NCBI GenBank assembly: GCA_002083595.1
Contig: MSXT01000012.1
Location: 10,009-74,008 of the forward strand
Direction of reading: 5' to 3'
DNA from: Proteobacteria bacterium ST_bin16
GTDB taxonomy: Bacteria > Pseudomonadota > Gammaproteobacteria > Burkholderiales > Nitrosomonadaceae
Length of the DNA stretch: 64,000 nucleotides
Shown: positions 45,047 to 53,921 of the stretch, piece after piece
Position numbering within the stretch: position 1 is the first letter of the stretch
Layout: each line of letters starts with the position of its first letter
Program-made: the position numbers and the translations under genes
The notes under the pieces: model-generated
Told to the model about the DNA's origin: nothing
The model's database searches: none
The model's input: only the letters and a program-made list of their open reading frames with translations

Positions 45047-45112
45047 TTACTTCGGTGCTTCCTTTTTAGGTTTTTTCGCTTCCTTGGTTTTGCGTTGCTG
45101 TCCTTTGGCCAT
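45047..45112 (-). CDS. 21-residue basic protein, MAKGQ type
   Basis: Encodes MAKGQQRKTKEAKKPKKEAPK, stop TAA. It is preceded by AAGGAGA six bases before the ATG, a strong ribosome site. The sequence resembles short Lys/Pro-rich proteins beginning MAKGQ that are common, unnamed and seldom annotated in proteobacteria. Function is unknown; size and charge suggest ribosome or nucleic-acid contact. It lies between the HEPN-MNT pair and a membrane protein, transcribed on the minus strand. An inverted repeat CCGCTGG...CCAGCGG at 44947-45008 lies 39 bp beyond the stop and may end the transcript. Confidence 0.75.
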   Translation of the reverse strand: MAKGQQRKTKEAKKPKKEAPK

Positions 45113-45210
45113 GATGGTCTCCTTATGTGATGGTTACTACATCATAAACTGAATGGTACCGTTTGTGTTGCCATGCATGCAGCGTGCGTGTGCGCTTTGT
45201 GGCTGTGCTG

Positions 45211-46272
45211 TCAGTCGATATAGAACAATCCCCGTTGCCGGACCATTTTCCAACCGGTGCGGTCGTTCTGGCGGCATGCGCCGTAGCGGAAAGAGGGCGG
45301 CAATTCCGGGAATTTGAAGCGTAGATCATAGAACCAAGCGCACTGGCCTTGCTCCGAAATATCGATGCGTTCCAGTACCGGGAACTGAGCGAATGCTCGA
45401 AAGGGCGCAAAAGCGGGGTGCAGCCAGGCTTCGCGGGCGAGCATTATTTCTGCCGGGTCGCCGCCGAATTGCTGCTGGATTTGCCAGTTATTCTCCACGA
45501 CCGGGCGATAAGCATCAGCCATGCGGATGAGCAGCCAAGTGGTTTGATTGTGCTGTTGATGGCCGGATGGCAGCAGATTGACATTGGCGAGGTGATAGTT
45601 GTCATCGTGCTGGATGATGATTTTCCAGTGAAACGGCGACAGTGGCTGTGGCAGCACGCTGATGTGTGCTTGCGGTATGGTGTGCGTATGGATGTATTGA
45701 TTGGCGACGGCGATTGCCTGCTGGCGCAACGTGGATAAAAAAATCACATAACCGCACAATACGGTCAATGCCATGATGGCTGGGATTCTTTGCTGCGGAT
45801 AACGCCATGAAGTCACAAGACCGGCAATGATGATCAAGCTGAACCAAGGGTCGATAACGAAAACCAGCGGCAAGGAAAAACGCTCCGTGGAGAAAGGTGC
45901 GAGCAGCATCAATCCATACGACGTGATCAAGTCTCCGGCAATATGAATGGCGAGACCTAAACAAGCAGGCCGGTAAAATAATTGCCACGCATAGCGTTTA
46001 CGCGTGAGCCTTGAAGCTAGCCAAGCCAATAGCCATGCCCATAGCGGCAACAGGATCAGCGAATGTGTCGGGCCCTGATGCCAGTTGAGATACGTTAGTG
46101 TATCGATCAGCCGCAGCGCAAAATCGATATCCGGAAATGCGGCCGCGGCACAACCGGTGATAACGTACAGGCGAAGCGGCACAACGGTTTCTTCGCGCTG
46201 CCGTTGCGCCATGGCTGGCGCCGCAGCCCGTGCCAGGAGGGCGCCACTTAATGCATGCGTGATGGGATCCAC
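45211..46272 (-). CDS. YdjM/DUF457-family membrane-bound metal-dependent hydrolase
   Basis: 353 residues with several membrane helices. The family pattern of metal ligands is seen at His6 (PITHALSG), Asp48 and Asp50 (FPDID), His65 and His70 (HQGPTHSL), and His110/Asp114 (HIAGD). The C-terminal 150 residues are a soluble extension that is poorly conserved. Family members are annotated as membrane-bound hydrolases without known substrate. The start is four bases from the stop of the TetR gene, so the two form an operon. Confidence 0.85.
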   Translation of the reverse strand: MDPITHALSGALLARAAAPAMAQRQREETVVPLRLYVITGCAAAAFPDIDFALRLIDTLTYLNWHQGPTHSLILLPLWAWLLAWLASRLTRKRYAWQLFYRPACLGLAIHIAGDLITSYGLMLLAPFSTERFSLPLVFVIDPWFSLIIIAGLVTSWRYPQQRIPAIMALTVLCGYVIFLSTLRQQAIAVANQYIHTHTIPQAHISVLPQPLSPFHWKIIIQHDDNYHLANVNLLPSGHQQHNQTTWLLIRMADAYRPVVENNWQIQQQFGGDPAEIMLAREAWLHPAFAPFRAFAQFPVLERIDISEQGQCAWFYDLRFKFPELPPSFRYGACRQNDRTGWKMVRQRGLFYID

Positions 46273-46275
46273 GGT

Positions 46276-46986
46276 TTAACCGGATTTCGCATGCCTTTCA
46301 TGTACTACCGGTTCGGTCAGCGGTGAGGATTCAAGCGATTCCGGGATTTCATGGGGGGATTGTGTTTCTGTGGCGGCGTCAGCTACGGTTTCTTCATGCG
46401 ATGTCCTGTAGACCAGATGATCCAGGGATTCCGCATACTTCAGTTTGTGCGCCAGAAAGTCCCGTGTATTCTGTGAATTTTCCGAGTCATCCTGCATCCA
46501 GTAGGCGAAAGTCGCGAGATAGATCGTTGTCAGCGCGGTTTCCTCCAGCGCGCGACGCACCGAGGTGGCATCGCGTTGTGCGGCTTCGCGCAGCCATTGC
46601 ACGGTGCGGCTGACGCGCATGATGGCGGGAATCTGGATATGCAGGTGACCAGGCTCCAGCTTGGCGCCGATCATCTGCCGCGTAACCTTACGGTGTGCGG
46701 TCAAGGCATCCAGCCAAGCCATCGTGAGCAACTGCAAGCGTTCGCGTGGCGGCAGCGACATGAATTCAACCGTTTCCGCCGCCCGTAGCATCTGGCTGTC
46801 GGCCCGGTCGAACCAGGCATCGACCAGATCCTCCTTTTCGCGGAAATGAACCCGGATTTCATCCAGCGTAATATCGAGTTCCGCCGCTACATCAAACAAC
46901 CGTACCGCTTCCCAGTTAGAACGTTCCGCGATGGCGATTGCCGTATCAACAATTGCTTCACGTAAATCAAGCTTACTTTTCTTCAT
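46276..46986 (-). CDS. TetR-family transcriptional regulator
   Basis: 236 residues from the ATG at 46986, preceded by GGAGG seven bases upstream; an extension to 47076 has no homology. Helix-turn-helix at about 27-48 (VRLFDVAAELDITLDEIRVHF), then an all-helical ligand domain. The sequence is of the subgroup related in fold to COQ9 and may bind lipids. The acidic, low-complexity tail after residue 190 is not typical. It forms an operon with the YdjM-like membrane protein, which may be its target. Confidence 0.82.
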   Translation of the reverse strand: MKKSKLDLREAIVDTAIAIAERSNWEAVRLFDVAAELDITLDEIRVHFREKEDLVDAWFDRADSQMLRAAETVEFMSLPPRERLQLLTMAWLDALTAHRKVTRQMIGAKLEPGHLHIQIPAIMRVSRTVQWLREAAQRDATSVRRALEETALTTIYLATFAYWMQDDSENSQNTRDFLAHKLKYAESLDHLVYRTSHEETVADAATETQSPHEIPESLESSPLTEPVVHERHAKSG

Positions 46987-47452
46987 CTCGATCCTCCACA
47001 TAGCGTTAACAGGAGTGGCGTGATGCGATGCCGTTTTCACTATAACACACTCAAAAATGCGATGTGATGCGGCCACAAATATTCAGAGACCGCTGAACGC
47101 CGGGTGGGATCAACGGATTGGCGGAAAGTGGAGGGTACCCATAATAGTGACAGATATCCTGGTAAAAAAAGGCAGTATCAACTATAGCTATCTTGTTGTT
47201 CTAACACTTATTATAGAAAGGCACTTATTTTTATGGTGGTTCATCCGGTAAACCAGCGTTAATTTTTCCTACATGCTTGTAACTTGATGAATGTATAATT
47301 TATTTCGCATTACTGCCATGAAATTTGATACTGAGCATTTTGCAAAAAACTTTTTTATTTTTTAATGATTAGACGAGTGATCGTTAGATTGCGTGCACCT
47401 CGGCACAACAATAATACTGGTCGCATCGGATTACGAATGAGGAGAATATATT
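46987..47452. other. 466-bp intergenic region before a PEP-CTERM gene
   Basis: AT-rich with no supported gene. It carries the divergent control regions of the TetR gene and of the PEP-CTERM gene. A TATAAT at 47291-47296 might be a -10 element for the latter, without a clear -35. GAGGAG precedes the start at 47453. Confidence 0.4.
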
Positions 47453-48160
47453 ATGAAAGCTAAATCGCTTTTATTACAAACGACACTAGCGGGAGCCGCC
47501 GTTTTGCTGGCCGCATCGGCTCACGCTACAGTGCTGACTTTCGATTTGGACCCGGGAGTACCAAATTTTGGCGATATCTCGGGAAGCTATGGGGATAACG
47601 TTAATGCCCCGAGTGATGCGGTGGGATCGTATCTGATCGGAAACGGCTATACGCCAAACGTCACCACTGAATACCGCACATGGCAAATCAGCACGGGTAC
47701 GGTGGCTTACAATAACCTCGATTTCTGGGCTACAGGCTACGGTGATCTGACAAACGTTGCTTATAGTGTGACCAGTTCGGATCACTTCGCAGAAATTACC
47801 CTGGTGCCGGAACCCGGCTGGGCAATTCGCTTGAATAGCTTTGACATTGGGGGTTATAGTTTCACCGATCACCCCGGCTCTCAAGTACGGATTCTGGATG
47901 GTACCAGCAATACGGTATTGGTCGATTATTCGCCGTTGACAATCCTAGGATCGGGCGGTACACACAGTAGTTTCACACCCGGGCTGACGCATAATGGCCC
48001 TATATCGATCCGCTTCGGTTATAACGATTGGAATGTGGGTATCGACAATATCAATTTCGATCAAGTGACCGCCGTACCCGAACCCGAAACCTACGCAATG
48101 CTGCTGGCTGGATTGGGACTGGTTGGTTTCATGGCGCGGCGCAGAAAGCAAAGCGTTTAA
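47453..48160 (+). CDS. PEP-CTERM sorting-domain protein
   Basis: 235 residues. Signal peptide at about 1-25 ending AHA, a beta-rich middle without recognised domain, and a C-terminal PEP-CTERM anchor: VPEPETYAMLLAGLGLVGF then MARRRK. It should be exported, anchored and cut by an exosortase, and may be a component of extracellular matrix. It is a single gene with a strong terminator. Confidence 0.88.
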   Translation: MKAKSLLLQTTLAGAAVLLAASAHATVLTFDLDPGVPNFGDISGSYGDNVNAPSDAVGSYLIGNGYTPNVTTEYRTWQISTGTVAYNNLDFWATGYGDLTNVAYSVTSSDHFAEITLVPEPGWAIRLNSFDIGGYSFTDHPGSQVRILDGTSNTVLVDYSPLTILGSGGTHSSFTPGLTHNGPISIRFGYNDWNVGIDNINFDQVTAVPEPETYAMLLAGLGLVGFMARRRKQSV

Positions 48161-48184
48161 ACTGACTTTGCCGTGCTTTAAGAT

Positions 48185-48214
48185 AACCCCGCCCGAGTGG
48201 CGGGGTTTGTTTTT
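48185..48214 (+). terminator. Intrinsic terminator of the PEP-CTERM gene
   Basis: AACCCCGCC and GGCGGGGTT pair over 9 bp with a 5-nt loop, followed by TGTTTTT. It lies 25 bp after the stop. Confidence 0.92.
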
Positions 48215-48290
48215 GCGGCGCGGCAAATCCCAATCAACCCAGACCAAGCAACAGCATGGTGTACGCTTCCGCTTCCGGAACGATGGAAAC
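48204..48290 (-). pseudogene. Decayed PEP-CTERM anchor remnant
   Basis: Reading the minus strand from 48290 gives VSIVPEAEAYTMLLLGLG, stop (TGA at 48234-48236), then LGFAAPQKQ. This matches a PEP-CTERM anchor (compare VPEPETYAMLLAGLG, LVGF of the gene next door) with a stop codon inside the helix and another stop just upstream. It has no start or leader and lies between a terminator and the TIR gene. It looks like the tail of a lost gene. Confidence 0.6.
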
Positions 48291-48405
48291 TTAAGATGTC
48301 ATTCCGCAGCCATTGCTGAAAAATCTCCCCGCTGCTGCAAAGACGATTTATCATCGGCGCGATGCTGCGTAGTTTGCCGCTTTCTACAACTTCCCTGGAT
48401 GATGA

Positions 48406-51400
48406 ATGACCGATAATCCGCCTGACGCTTTCCTGTCGCATCACAGTGCCGATAAGCCATCGGTAGAGATCATCGCCGCTGCGTTGGAAAAACAAGGGCT
48501 GAGCTGTTTCCTGGATAAATGGGATATCGCGCCGGGCGATGAATGGCTGCGCAATCTGGAGCAAGGATTGCGCGACAGCCGGTTTATCGTGATTTTCTTC
48601 GGGCCGGACGGCATCGGCCCGTACCAGCAAGCGGAAGCTGATGCCGCGCTGCGGCGGCAAATCCAGCAGCGTCGGCATTGCGTCATTCCGGTGCTGCTGC
48701 CGGGCGCGACGCCCGAGCACATCGCGCAGTGTTCGGTGTTTTTGCAGGGTGTCAACGCGTTGAAATTTCATACCCTGGACGATCCGCTGCCGCACCGTCT
48801 GCTCGTTGGATTATTGCGTGGCGAAGATCCCGAGCGCTTGCGTCAATTGATCGGCGCCACAGCGCAAGCACCCGCCGGTCTGCTGCAAACCTTGCAGTCC
48901 TGGCTGAGCGGTTTGTCCATCGGCTGGCAGGATGGCGAATGCATCATCAGCGAAGGTCAGGGCCAGCGCTGCCTTAACATTCCCGATCTCAGCGCCAGCT
49001 TCAACGCCGCCAGCATCGAATACCTGCTGAGCTGGAAAAGTCGCCTGACCGGCCTGATCGGCCGCGAACAGGAACTGCAAACTTTGCACGCTTGGGCGGA
49101 CGCGCCGCAACAGATCAGTTGCCGCCTGATCACCGGCGAAGGTGGTACCGGCAAAACCCGGCTGGCGTTCGAATTCGCCCGCCAATTACGCGACCAAAAA
49201 AGCTGGCAGGCGGGTGAAGCGCAAGGGCTGAGCGGCAGCTGGTATACCGGCGGAGCAGGAACGTTGCTGGTGATCGATAATCCGGAGCAACGCCCGGACA
49301 AAGTGAGCACACTGCTGGAAGCACTCGCACAACAGCAAGTGACAAGCAAATTGCGCGTGCTGCTGGTTGGTCGCAACGGCGATTTTCTCAAGCGACTGAC
49401 ACAAGTTGCGCAAACCATCATTGTACCCGAGATCGAATTGACCGGCCTGGGGGATGGCAATGACACCAATAGCGATGCATGGCAATTGTTTCAGCAAGCA
49501 TGGCAGTCACTGCACCAGCGGCAACAATATGCTGTGCCGCGGCTGCCGCTCACGCAAGACACCTTTCACCAGTGGCAGCAACGCGATGAAGCGCACCGAC
49601 GCCCGCTGTTCGTGCTGGCGCTGGCCGTGCATTGCATGCAGCAACCCAGCGCGTACGAGCTGAACGCGCCTGAGATTCTGCGCGCTTTGGTGCAGCAATA
49701 CGAAATCAACCGCCTAGTCAAGGAAGCTAAGCGACTGCACATCGATCCTGATGGTCTAGTCTTATTGCGCGCCTTGGCCGGTATCACCGGCAAGTTACCC
49801 GCGGAAGCACTGCGCCAACTGATTCAAATGAGTGAGGCATTGCCGCTTGATTATCGCTTGCCTGCGCTGAATCAACTCAAGCAAACCAGCCTGTGGCGGA
49901 ATGGTGGGATTCCCGTATTGCAACCCGACCTGCTTGCCGCCGATTTGCTGCACTATGCATTGACCCAAATCGCCGCCGATCAGGCTGGTATATGGCAATA
50001 CTGCGCACTGGCAGCAGCGCCGGATCAGCGAAAAGCCAGCTCAACCTTGGGGCGACTGATACACGACGTGCGGTTTATTTTGCAACGAGTATGGCCATTG
50101 CAAGCTTTGATTGACTGGGTGGTTCAAGACGATGAGCGCAGTGCCTTGATCAATGTTGCGTTACGCCGGAATAACCTGGAGCGAACCCTGCTGCCACTCG
50201 CCCTCGCCACCGAGCAAAAAGCGGTACAAGCTCACGAGCAATTGGCGCAAGAAAACTTTGCCGTTTACGGCCCGGCTCTGGCAGGTAGTCTCCACAACTG
50301 GTCGCTTCGTCTGACGGAAGACGGGCAACGCGCACAAGCGCTGAAAGCGATCAGGCGTGCGGTGAGTATTTACGAGAAACTGGCGCAAGCCAACTTTGCC
50401 GCGTACGGTCCGGATCTGGCATTGAGCCTCAACAGCTGGTCGAACCGTCTGGCTGGGGACGGGCAGCGCGCACAAGCGCTGGCAGCGATCGGCCGCGCGG
50501 TGGCGATTTATGAGCAGCTGGCGCAAGCCAACTTTGCCGCGCACGGCCCGTATCTGGCGGGTAGCCTCAACAACTGGTCGAACCGTCTGGCGGAGGATGG
50601 GCAACGTGCACAAGCGCTGGCAGCGATCGGCCCCGCAGTCAGTATTTACGAGCAACTGGCGCAAGACAACTTTGCCGCGTACGGCGCAGTTCTGGCGATG
50701 AGTCTCAACAACTGGTCGCTCCGTCTGGCGGAAGACGAGCAGCGCGCACAAGCGCTAACAGCAATCGGCCGTGCGGTGAGTATTTACGAGCAACTGGCGC
50801 AAGCCAACTTTGCCGCGTACGGGCCGGACCTGGCGATGAGCCTCAACAACTGGTCGGTTTATCTGGCGGAAGACGGACAGCGCGCACAAGCGCTAAAAGC
50901 GATCGGCCGCGCGGTGGCAATCCGCGAGCAGCTGGCGCAAGCCAACTTTGCCGCGTACGGGCCGGATCTGGCGAGTAGCCTCAACAACTGGTCGATTTAT
51001 CTGGCAGCGGACGGACAGCGCGCGCAAGCGCTAAAAGCGATCGGCCGTGCGGTGACTATTTACGAGCAACTGGCGCAAGCCAACTTTGCCGCGTATGGCC
51101 CGGATTTGGCGCAAAGCCTCAATAACTGGTCAGTTTATCTGGCGGAAGACGGGCAACGCGCACAAGCGCTAACAGCGATCGGCCGTGCGGTGGCGATTTA
51201 CGAGCAGATGGCGCAAGCCAACTTTGCCGCGTACGGCCCGGCTTTGGCGATGAGCCTCCACAACTGGTCGCTCCGTCTGGCGGAGAGTGCAGCGCTGACT
51301 GCCGAAGAAGCCAAACAGTTAATGGACATCAAGGCGCGGTTGCGCCAAATCAAGCGTCGCGTGCGCGACGAAGGCGTTCAGGTTCCTGCTCAATTAGCTG

Positions 51401-51438
51401 GGTTATTTGAATCCGGCGAGCCGGATGAAGACGATTGA
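48406..51438 (+). CDS. TIR-NTPase-TPR protein, candidate STAND immune receptor
   Basis: 1010 residues. N-terminal TIR domain at about 6-130 (DAFLSHHSADKPSVE, then DKWDIAPGDEW with Glu52 as candidate catalytic glutamate), a P-loop NTPase of the STAND/NB-ARC kind at about 215-590 with Walker A GEGGTGKT (244-251) and LLVIDN as Walker B, and C-terminal TPR-like repeats from residue 611 in seven full copies of 46 residues plus a partial eighth. TIR domains of this kind are usually NAD-cleaving effectors, with the NTPase as switch and repeats as sensor; this is inference from architecture. It is a single gene, with no partner recognised, and is convergent with tex. Confidence 0.9.
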   Translation: MTDNPPDAFLSHHSADKPSVEIIAAALEKQGLSCFLDKWDIAPGDEWLRNLEQGLRDSRFIVIFFGPDGIGPYQQAEADAALRRQIQQRRHCVIPVLLPGATPEHIAQCSVFLQGVNALKFHTLDDPLPHRLLVGLLRGEDPERLRQLIGATAQAPAGLLQTLQSWLSGLSIGWQDGECIISEGQGQRCLNIPDLSASFNAASIEYLLSWKSRLTGLIGREQELQTLHAWADAPQQISCRLITGEGGTGKTRLAFEFARQLRDQKSWQAGEAQGLSGSWYTGGAGTLLVIDNPEQRPDKVSTLLEALAQQQVTSKLRVLLVGRNGDFLKRLTQVAQTIIVPEIELTGLGDGNDTNSDAWQLFQQAWQSLHQRQQYAVPRLPLTQDTFHQWQQRDEAHRRPLFVLALAVHCMQQPSAYELNAPEILRALVQQYEINRLVKEAKRLHIDPDGLVLLRALAGITGKLPAEALRQLIQMSEALPLDYRLPALNQLKQTSLWRNGGIPVLQPDLLAADLLHYALTQIAADQAGIWQYCALAAAPDQRKASSTLGRLIHDVRFILQRVWPLQALIDWVVQDDERSALINVALRRNNLERTLLPLALATEQKAVQAHEQLAQENFAVYGPALAGSLHNWSLRLTEDGQRAQALKAIRRAVSIYEKLAQANFAAYGPDLALSLNSWSNRLAGDGQRAQALAAIGRAVAIYEQLAQANFAAHGPYLAGSLNNWSNRLAEDGQRAQALAAIGPAVSIYEQLAQDNFAAYGAVLAMSLNNWSLRLAEDEQRAQALTAIGRAVSIYEQLAQANFAAYGPDLAMSLNNWSVYLAEDGQRAQALKAIGRAVAIREQLAQANFAAYGPDLASSLNNWSIYLAADGQRAQALKAIGRAVTIYEQLAQANFAAYGPDLAQSLNNWSVYLAEDGQRAQALTAIGRAVAIYEQMAQANFAAYGPALAMSLHNWSLRLAESAALTAEEAKQLMDIKARLRQIKRRVRDEGVQVPAQLAGLFESGEPDEDD
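50236..51288 (+). repeat. 138-bp tandem repeat array inside the TIR-NTPase-TPR gene
   Basis: Seven units of 138 bp start at 50236, 50374, 50512, 50650, 50788, 50926 and 51064, and a partial eighth of about 87 bp at 51202. Each encodes EQLAQANFAAYGPDLA, SLNNWS, then LAEDGQRAQAL and AIGRAVAIY. Units differ at only a few residues, with the first and last ones most diverged. The in-frame period and near identity suggest recent unit gain or loss by recombination. Confidence 0.93.
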
Positions 51439-51485
51439 CGATGGCTGCTTGCCAGCGGCAATGGTATCGCAATCAAACCGTTTCC

Positions 51486-53711
51486 TTAGCGTTTTGCCGC
51501 TGCGCTATCGCTCAACCGCATCGTCAGCGCAATCCGTTTGCGCTTCTCATCCACTTCCACCACCTTGACGGTGACGACTTGCCCCACCTTGACAACGGTA
51601 TGCGGGTCTTTGACGAACTTGTCCGCCAGTGCCGAGATGTGCACCAGGCCGTCCTGATGCACGCCGATGTCGACGAATGCGCCGAATGCGGCGACGTTGG
51701 TGACCACGCCTTCGAGCACCATGCCGGGGTGCAAGTCCTTGATCGATTCGACGCCTTCCTTGAACGTCGCGGTTTTAAACGTGGAGCGCGGGTCGCGGCC
51801 GGGTTTTTCCAGTTCGTGTAGGATGTCTTTGACGGTCGGTAGACCGAATTGCGCGGTGACGTACTTTTCCGGGCGGATCGATTGTAACGCGGATGAATTA
51901 CCGATCAATGCAGTGACATTGAGTTTAATGTCATTGAGAATTTGTTCAACCAATGGGTACGATTCCGGGTGCACGGCCGAGGCGTCGAGCGGGTTGGCGC
52001 CATTCGGGATGCGCAGGAATCCGGCGGCTTGCTCGAAAGTCTTCTCGCCTAACCCCGGTACTTTCAGCAATTCGGCGCGCTTGGCGAACCGGCCTTTGCC
52101 GTCGCGGTAAGCGACGATATTGTGTGCGATTTTGCCGCTTAGCCCGGCCACGTAGCGCAACAACGCGGGGGAGGCGGTGTTGACGTCGACACCGACGGCG
52201 TTGACGCTGTCTTCCACCACCGCGTCGAGCGATTGCGCCAGCTGGCTTTGATTGACGTCATGCTGGTACTGGCCGACGCCGATCGATTTCGGATCGATCT
52301 TGACCAATTCGGCGAGCGGGTCTTGCAACCGGCGGGCGATCGACACCGCGCCGCGCAGCGACACATCCAGATCCGGCAATTCCTCCGATGCGAGCTCGGA
52401 CGCGGAATACACCGAAGCACCGGCTTCCGACACCATGATCGATGTGAGCTTGAACTGCGGGTAGCGTTTGATCAGCTCCTTCGCCAATTGATCGGTTTCG
52501 CGCGATGCAGTGCCGTTGCCGATGGCAATCAGTGTCGCGGAATGGCGCTCGGCCAGTTGTTTCAGCGTGTGCAATGCGCCATCCCAATCGTTCTTCGGCG
52601 CATGTGGATAAATCGTCGCGGTATCAAGCACTTTGCCGGTCGCGTCGACCACCGCCACTTTCACGCCAGTGCGCAAACCCGGATCCAAACCGATGGTTAC
52701 GCGCGCACCGGCGGGCGGGGCGAGCAGCAGGGCTTTAAGATTCTGCGCGAACACGCGGATCGCTTCGGTTTCCGCATGCTCCTGTAAATTGCTCATCAAT
52801 TCAGTTTCCAGGTGCGAGAAGATTTTTGTGCGCCAAGCTGCGCGCGCCGTGTCGATCAGCCAGCCGTCCGCCGCACGGTTCTGGTTGCGGATATTGAATT
52901 GCCGCGCGATCTGTTGTTCACAGGGATTGAGCGTTAAATTGCGGGCTTTTTCCTCCAATTCGGAATCGAGCAGCAGCTTGATTCTCAACACCCCTTCACG
53001 TTCGCCGCGCAGCAACGCCAGCGCACGATGCGACGGGATTTTCGTGATGGCTTCACTGTAATCGTGGTAATCGGTGTATTTGGTATCGCCGTCCTTCTTG
53101 TCCTTGGCCACTTTCGCGGTCAGTACGCCATGCGTGCGCAGATAATCGCGCAAGATTTGCAGCAGCGGCGCATGTTCGGCAAAGCGCTCAATCAAAATAT
53201 GCTGCGCGCCTTCCAGCGCGGCAGCCGCATCGGCGACACCGGGATTGTCGCCATCCTCGCTGGTGAACGGCGCTTTCAGGTATTTCGCCGCCTCGGCTTG
53301 TGGATCGAGCCGCGGATCGTTCAACAGGCTATCCGCCAATGGCTGCAACCCGGCCTCATGCGCAATCTGCGCCTTGGTGCGACGTTTTTTGCGGTACGGC
53401 AGGTACAAATCCTCCAGATGCGCTTTATCCGTTGCGTGCGTCAGCGCATCGAGTAACGGCGGCGTCATCTTGCCAAGCTTCTCAATCGCCCCGATGATCG
53501 CCGCGCGCCGCTTCTCCAGCTCGCGCAAACTATGCAAGCGCTCCGCCAGCAAGCGTAACTGTGCATCGTCCAACCCGCCGGTCGCCTCCTTGCGGTAACG
53601 GGCAATAAAAGGCACCGTCGCGCCATCGTCGAGCAATTGAATCGTGGCCTGGATTTGCGAGAATTTAACTGCGAGTTCGGTGGCGAGGCGTTGTTCGATG
53701 GAAGGCAGCAT
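51486..53711 (-). CDS. tex: Tex-type RNA-binding transcription accessory protein
   Basis: 741 residues from the ATG at 53711 (MLPSIEQRLATEL); the longer frame to 53888 overlaps the small gene at 53781 and has no homology. Domains: N-terminal Tex helices with FIARYRKEATGGLDD, YqgF-like RNase fold with GLDPGLRTGVKVAVVD, HhH pairs (GLGEKTFEQAAGFLRI), and a C-terminal S1 domain (GMVLEGVVTNVAAFGAFVDIG). Tex affects transcription and stress tolerance; biochemical role is incompletely known. Confidence 0.95.
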   Translation of the reverse strand: MLPSIEQRLATELAVKFSQIQATIQLLDDGATVPFIARYRKEATGGLDDAQLRLLAERLHSLRELEKRRAAIIGAIEKLGKMTPPLLDALTHATDKAHLEDLYLPYRKKRRTKAQIAHEAGLQPLADSLLNDPRLDPQAEAAKYLKAPFTSEDGDNPGVADAAAALEGAQHILIERFAEHAPLLQILRDYLRTHGVLTAKVAKDKKDGDTKYTDYHDYSEAITKIPSHRALALLRGEREGVLRIKLLLDSELEEKARNLTLNPCEQQIARQFNIRNQNRAADGWLIDTARAAWRTKIFSHLETELMSNLQEHAETEAIRVFAQNLKALLLAPPAGARVTIGLDPGLRTGVKVAVVDATGKVLDTATIYPHAPKNDWDGALHTLKQLAERHSATLIAIGNGTASRETDQLAKELIKRYPQFKLTSIMVSEAGASVYSASELASEELPDLDVSLRGAVSIARRLQDPLAELVKIDPKSIGVGQYQHDVNQSQLAQSLDAVVEDSVNAVGVDVNTASPALLRYVAGLSGKIAHNIVAYRDGKGRFAKRAELLKVPGLGEKTFEQAAGFLRIPNGANPLDASAVHPESYPLVEQILNDIKLNVTALIGNSSALQSIRPEKYVTAQFGLPTVKDILHELEKPGRDPRSTFKTATFKEGVESIKDLHPGMVLEGVVTNVAAFGAFVDIGVHQDGLVHISALADKFVKDPHTVVKVGQVVTVKVVEVDEKRKRIALTMRLSDSAAAKR

Positions 53712-53780
53712 GGGGTTGTGTTTCGGTCGTTGAAGTGGGTAGGGATGGTAAACCAAGTGACGGCGGGATCGCAACGGATT

Positions 53781-53921
53781 ATGTCGTGTAAAATTGAGTC
53801 GGAGAAAAATAATCGATTGAATGACGATAGGAATTCCAGAAATTTGCGCGACGCCATAAAGCTGGAGTTTGCTGACTTTCTTCAACATACTGTGCTGATC
53901 GATGAAGGTGTGAAAGCATGA
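53781..53921 (+). CDS. 46-residue protein of unknown function upstream of fic
   Basis: Starts MSCKIESEKNNRLNDDRNSR and ends HTVLIDEGVKA. It overlaps the next small gene (ATGA at 53918-53921). No family is recognised. It is divergent from tex with 69 bp between starts. The ATGA link with a second tiny gene and fic downstream suggest an accessory or antitoxin-like function, which is inference. Confidence 0.5.
   Translation: MSCKIESEKNNRLNDDRNSRNLRDAIKLEFADFLQHTVLIDEGVKA

Noticed and set aside
47057..47251. 64-codon frame upstream of the second PEP-CTERM gene
   Set aside because: No ribosome site, no likeness, and it lies in AT-rich promoter DNA.
48123..48416. 97-codon plus-strand frame between the PEP-CTERM and TIR genes
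   Set aside because: It runs across the PEP-CTERM terminator and antisense to the decayed PEP-CTERM tail, with no likeness to known proteins.
50236..51288. CRISPR-like repeats
   Set aside because: The 138-bp units are contiguous, in-frame and without spacers; they encode TPR-like protein repeats.
53712..53888. Longer N-terminus of Tex
   Set aside because: The added 59 residues are not like Tex and overlap a plus-strand small gene; the ATG at 53711 begins the family sequence.
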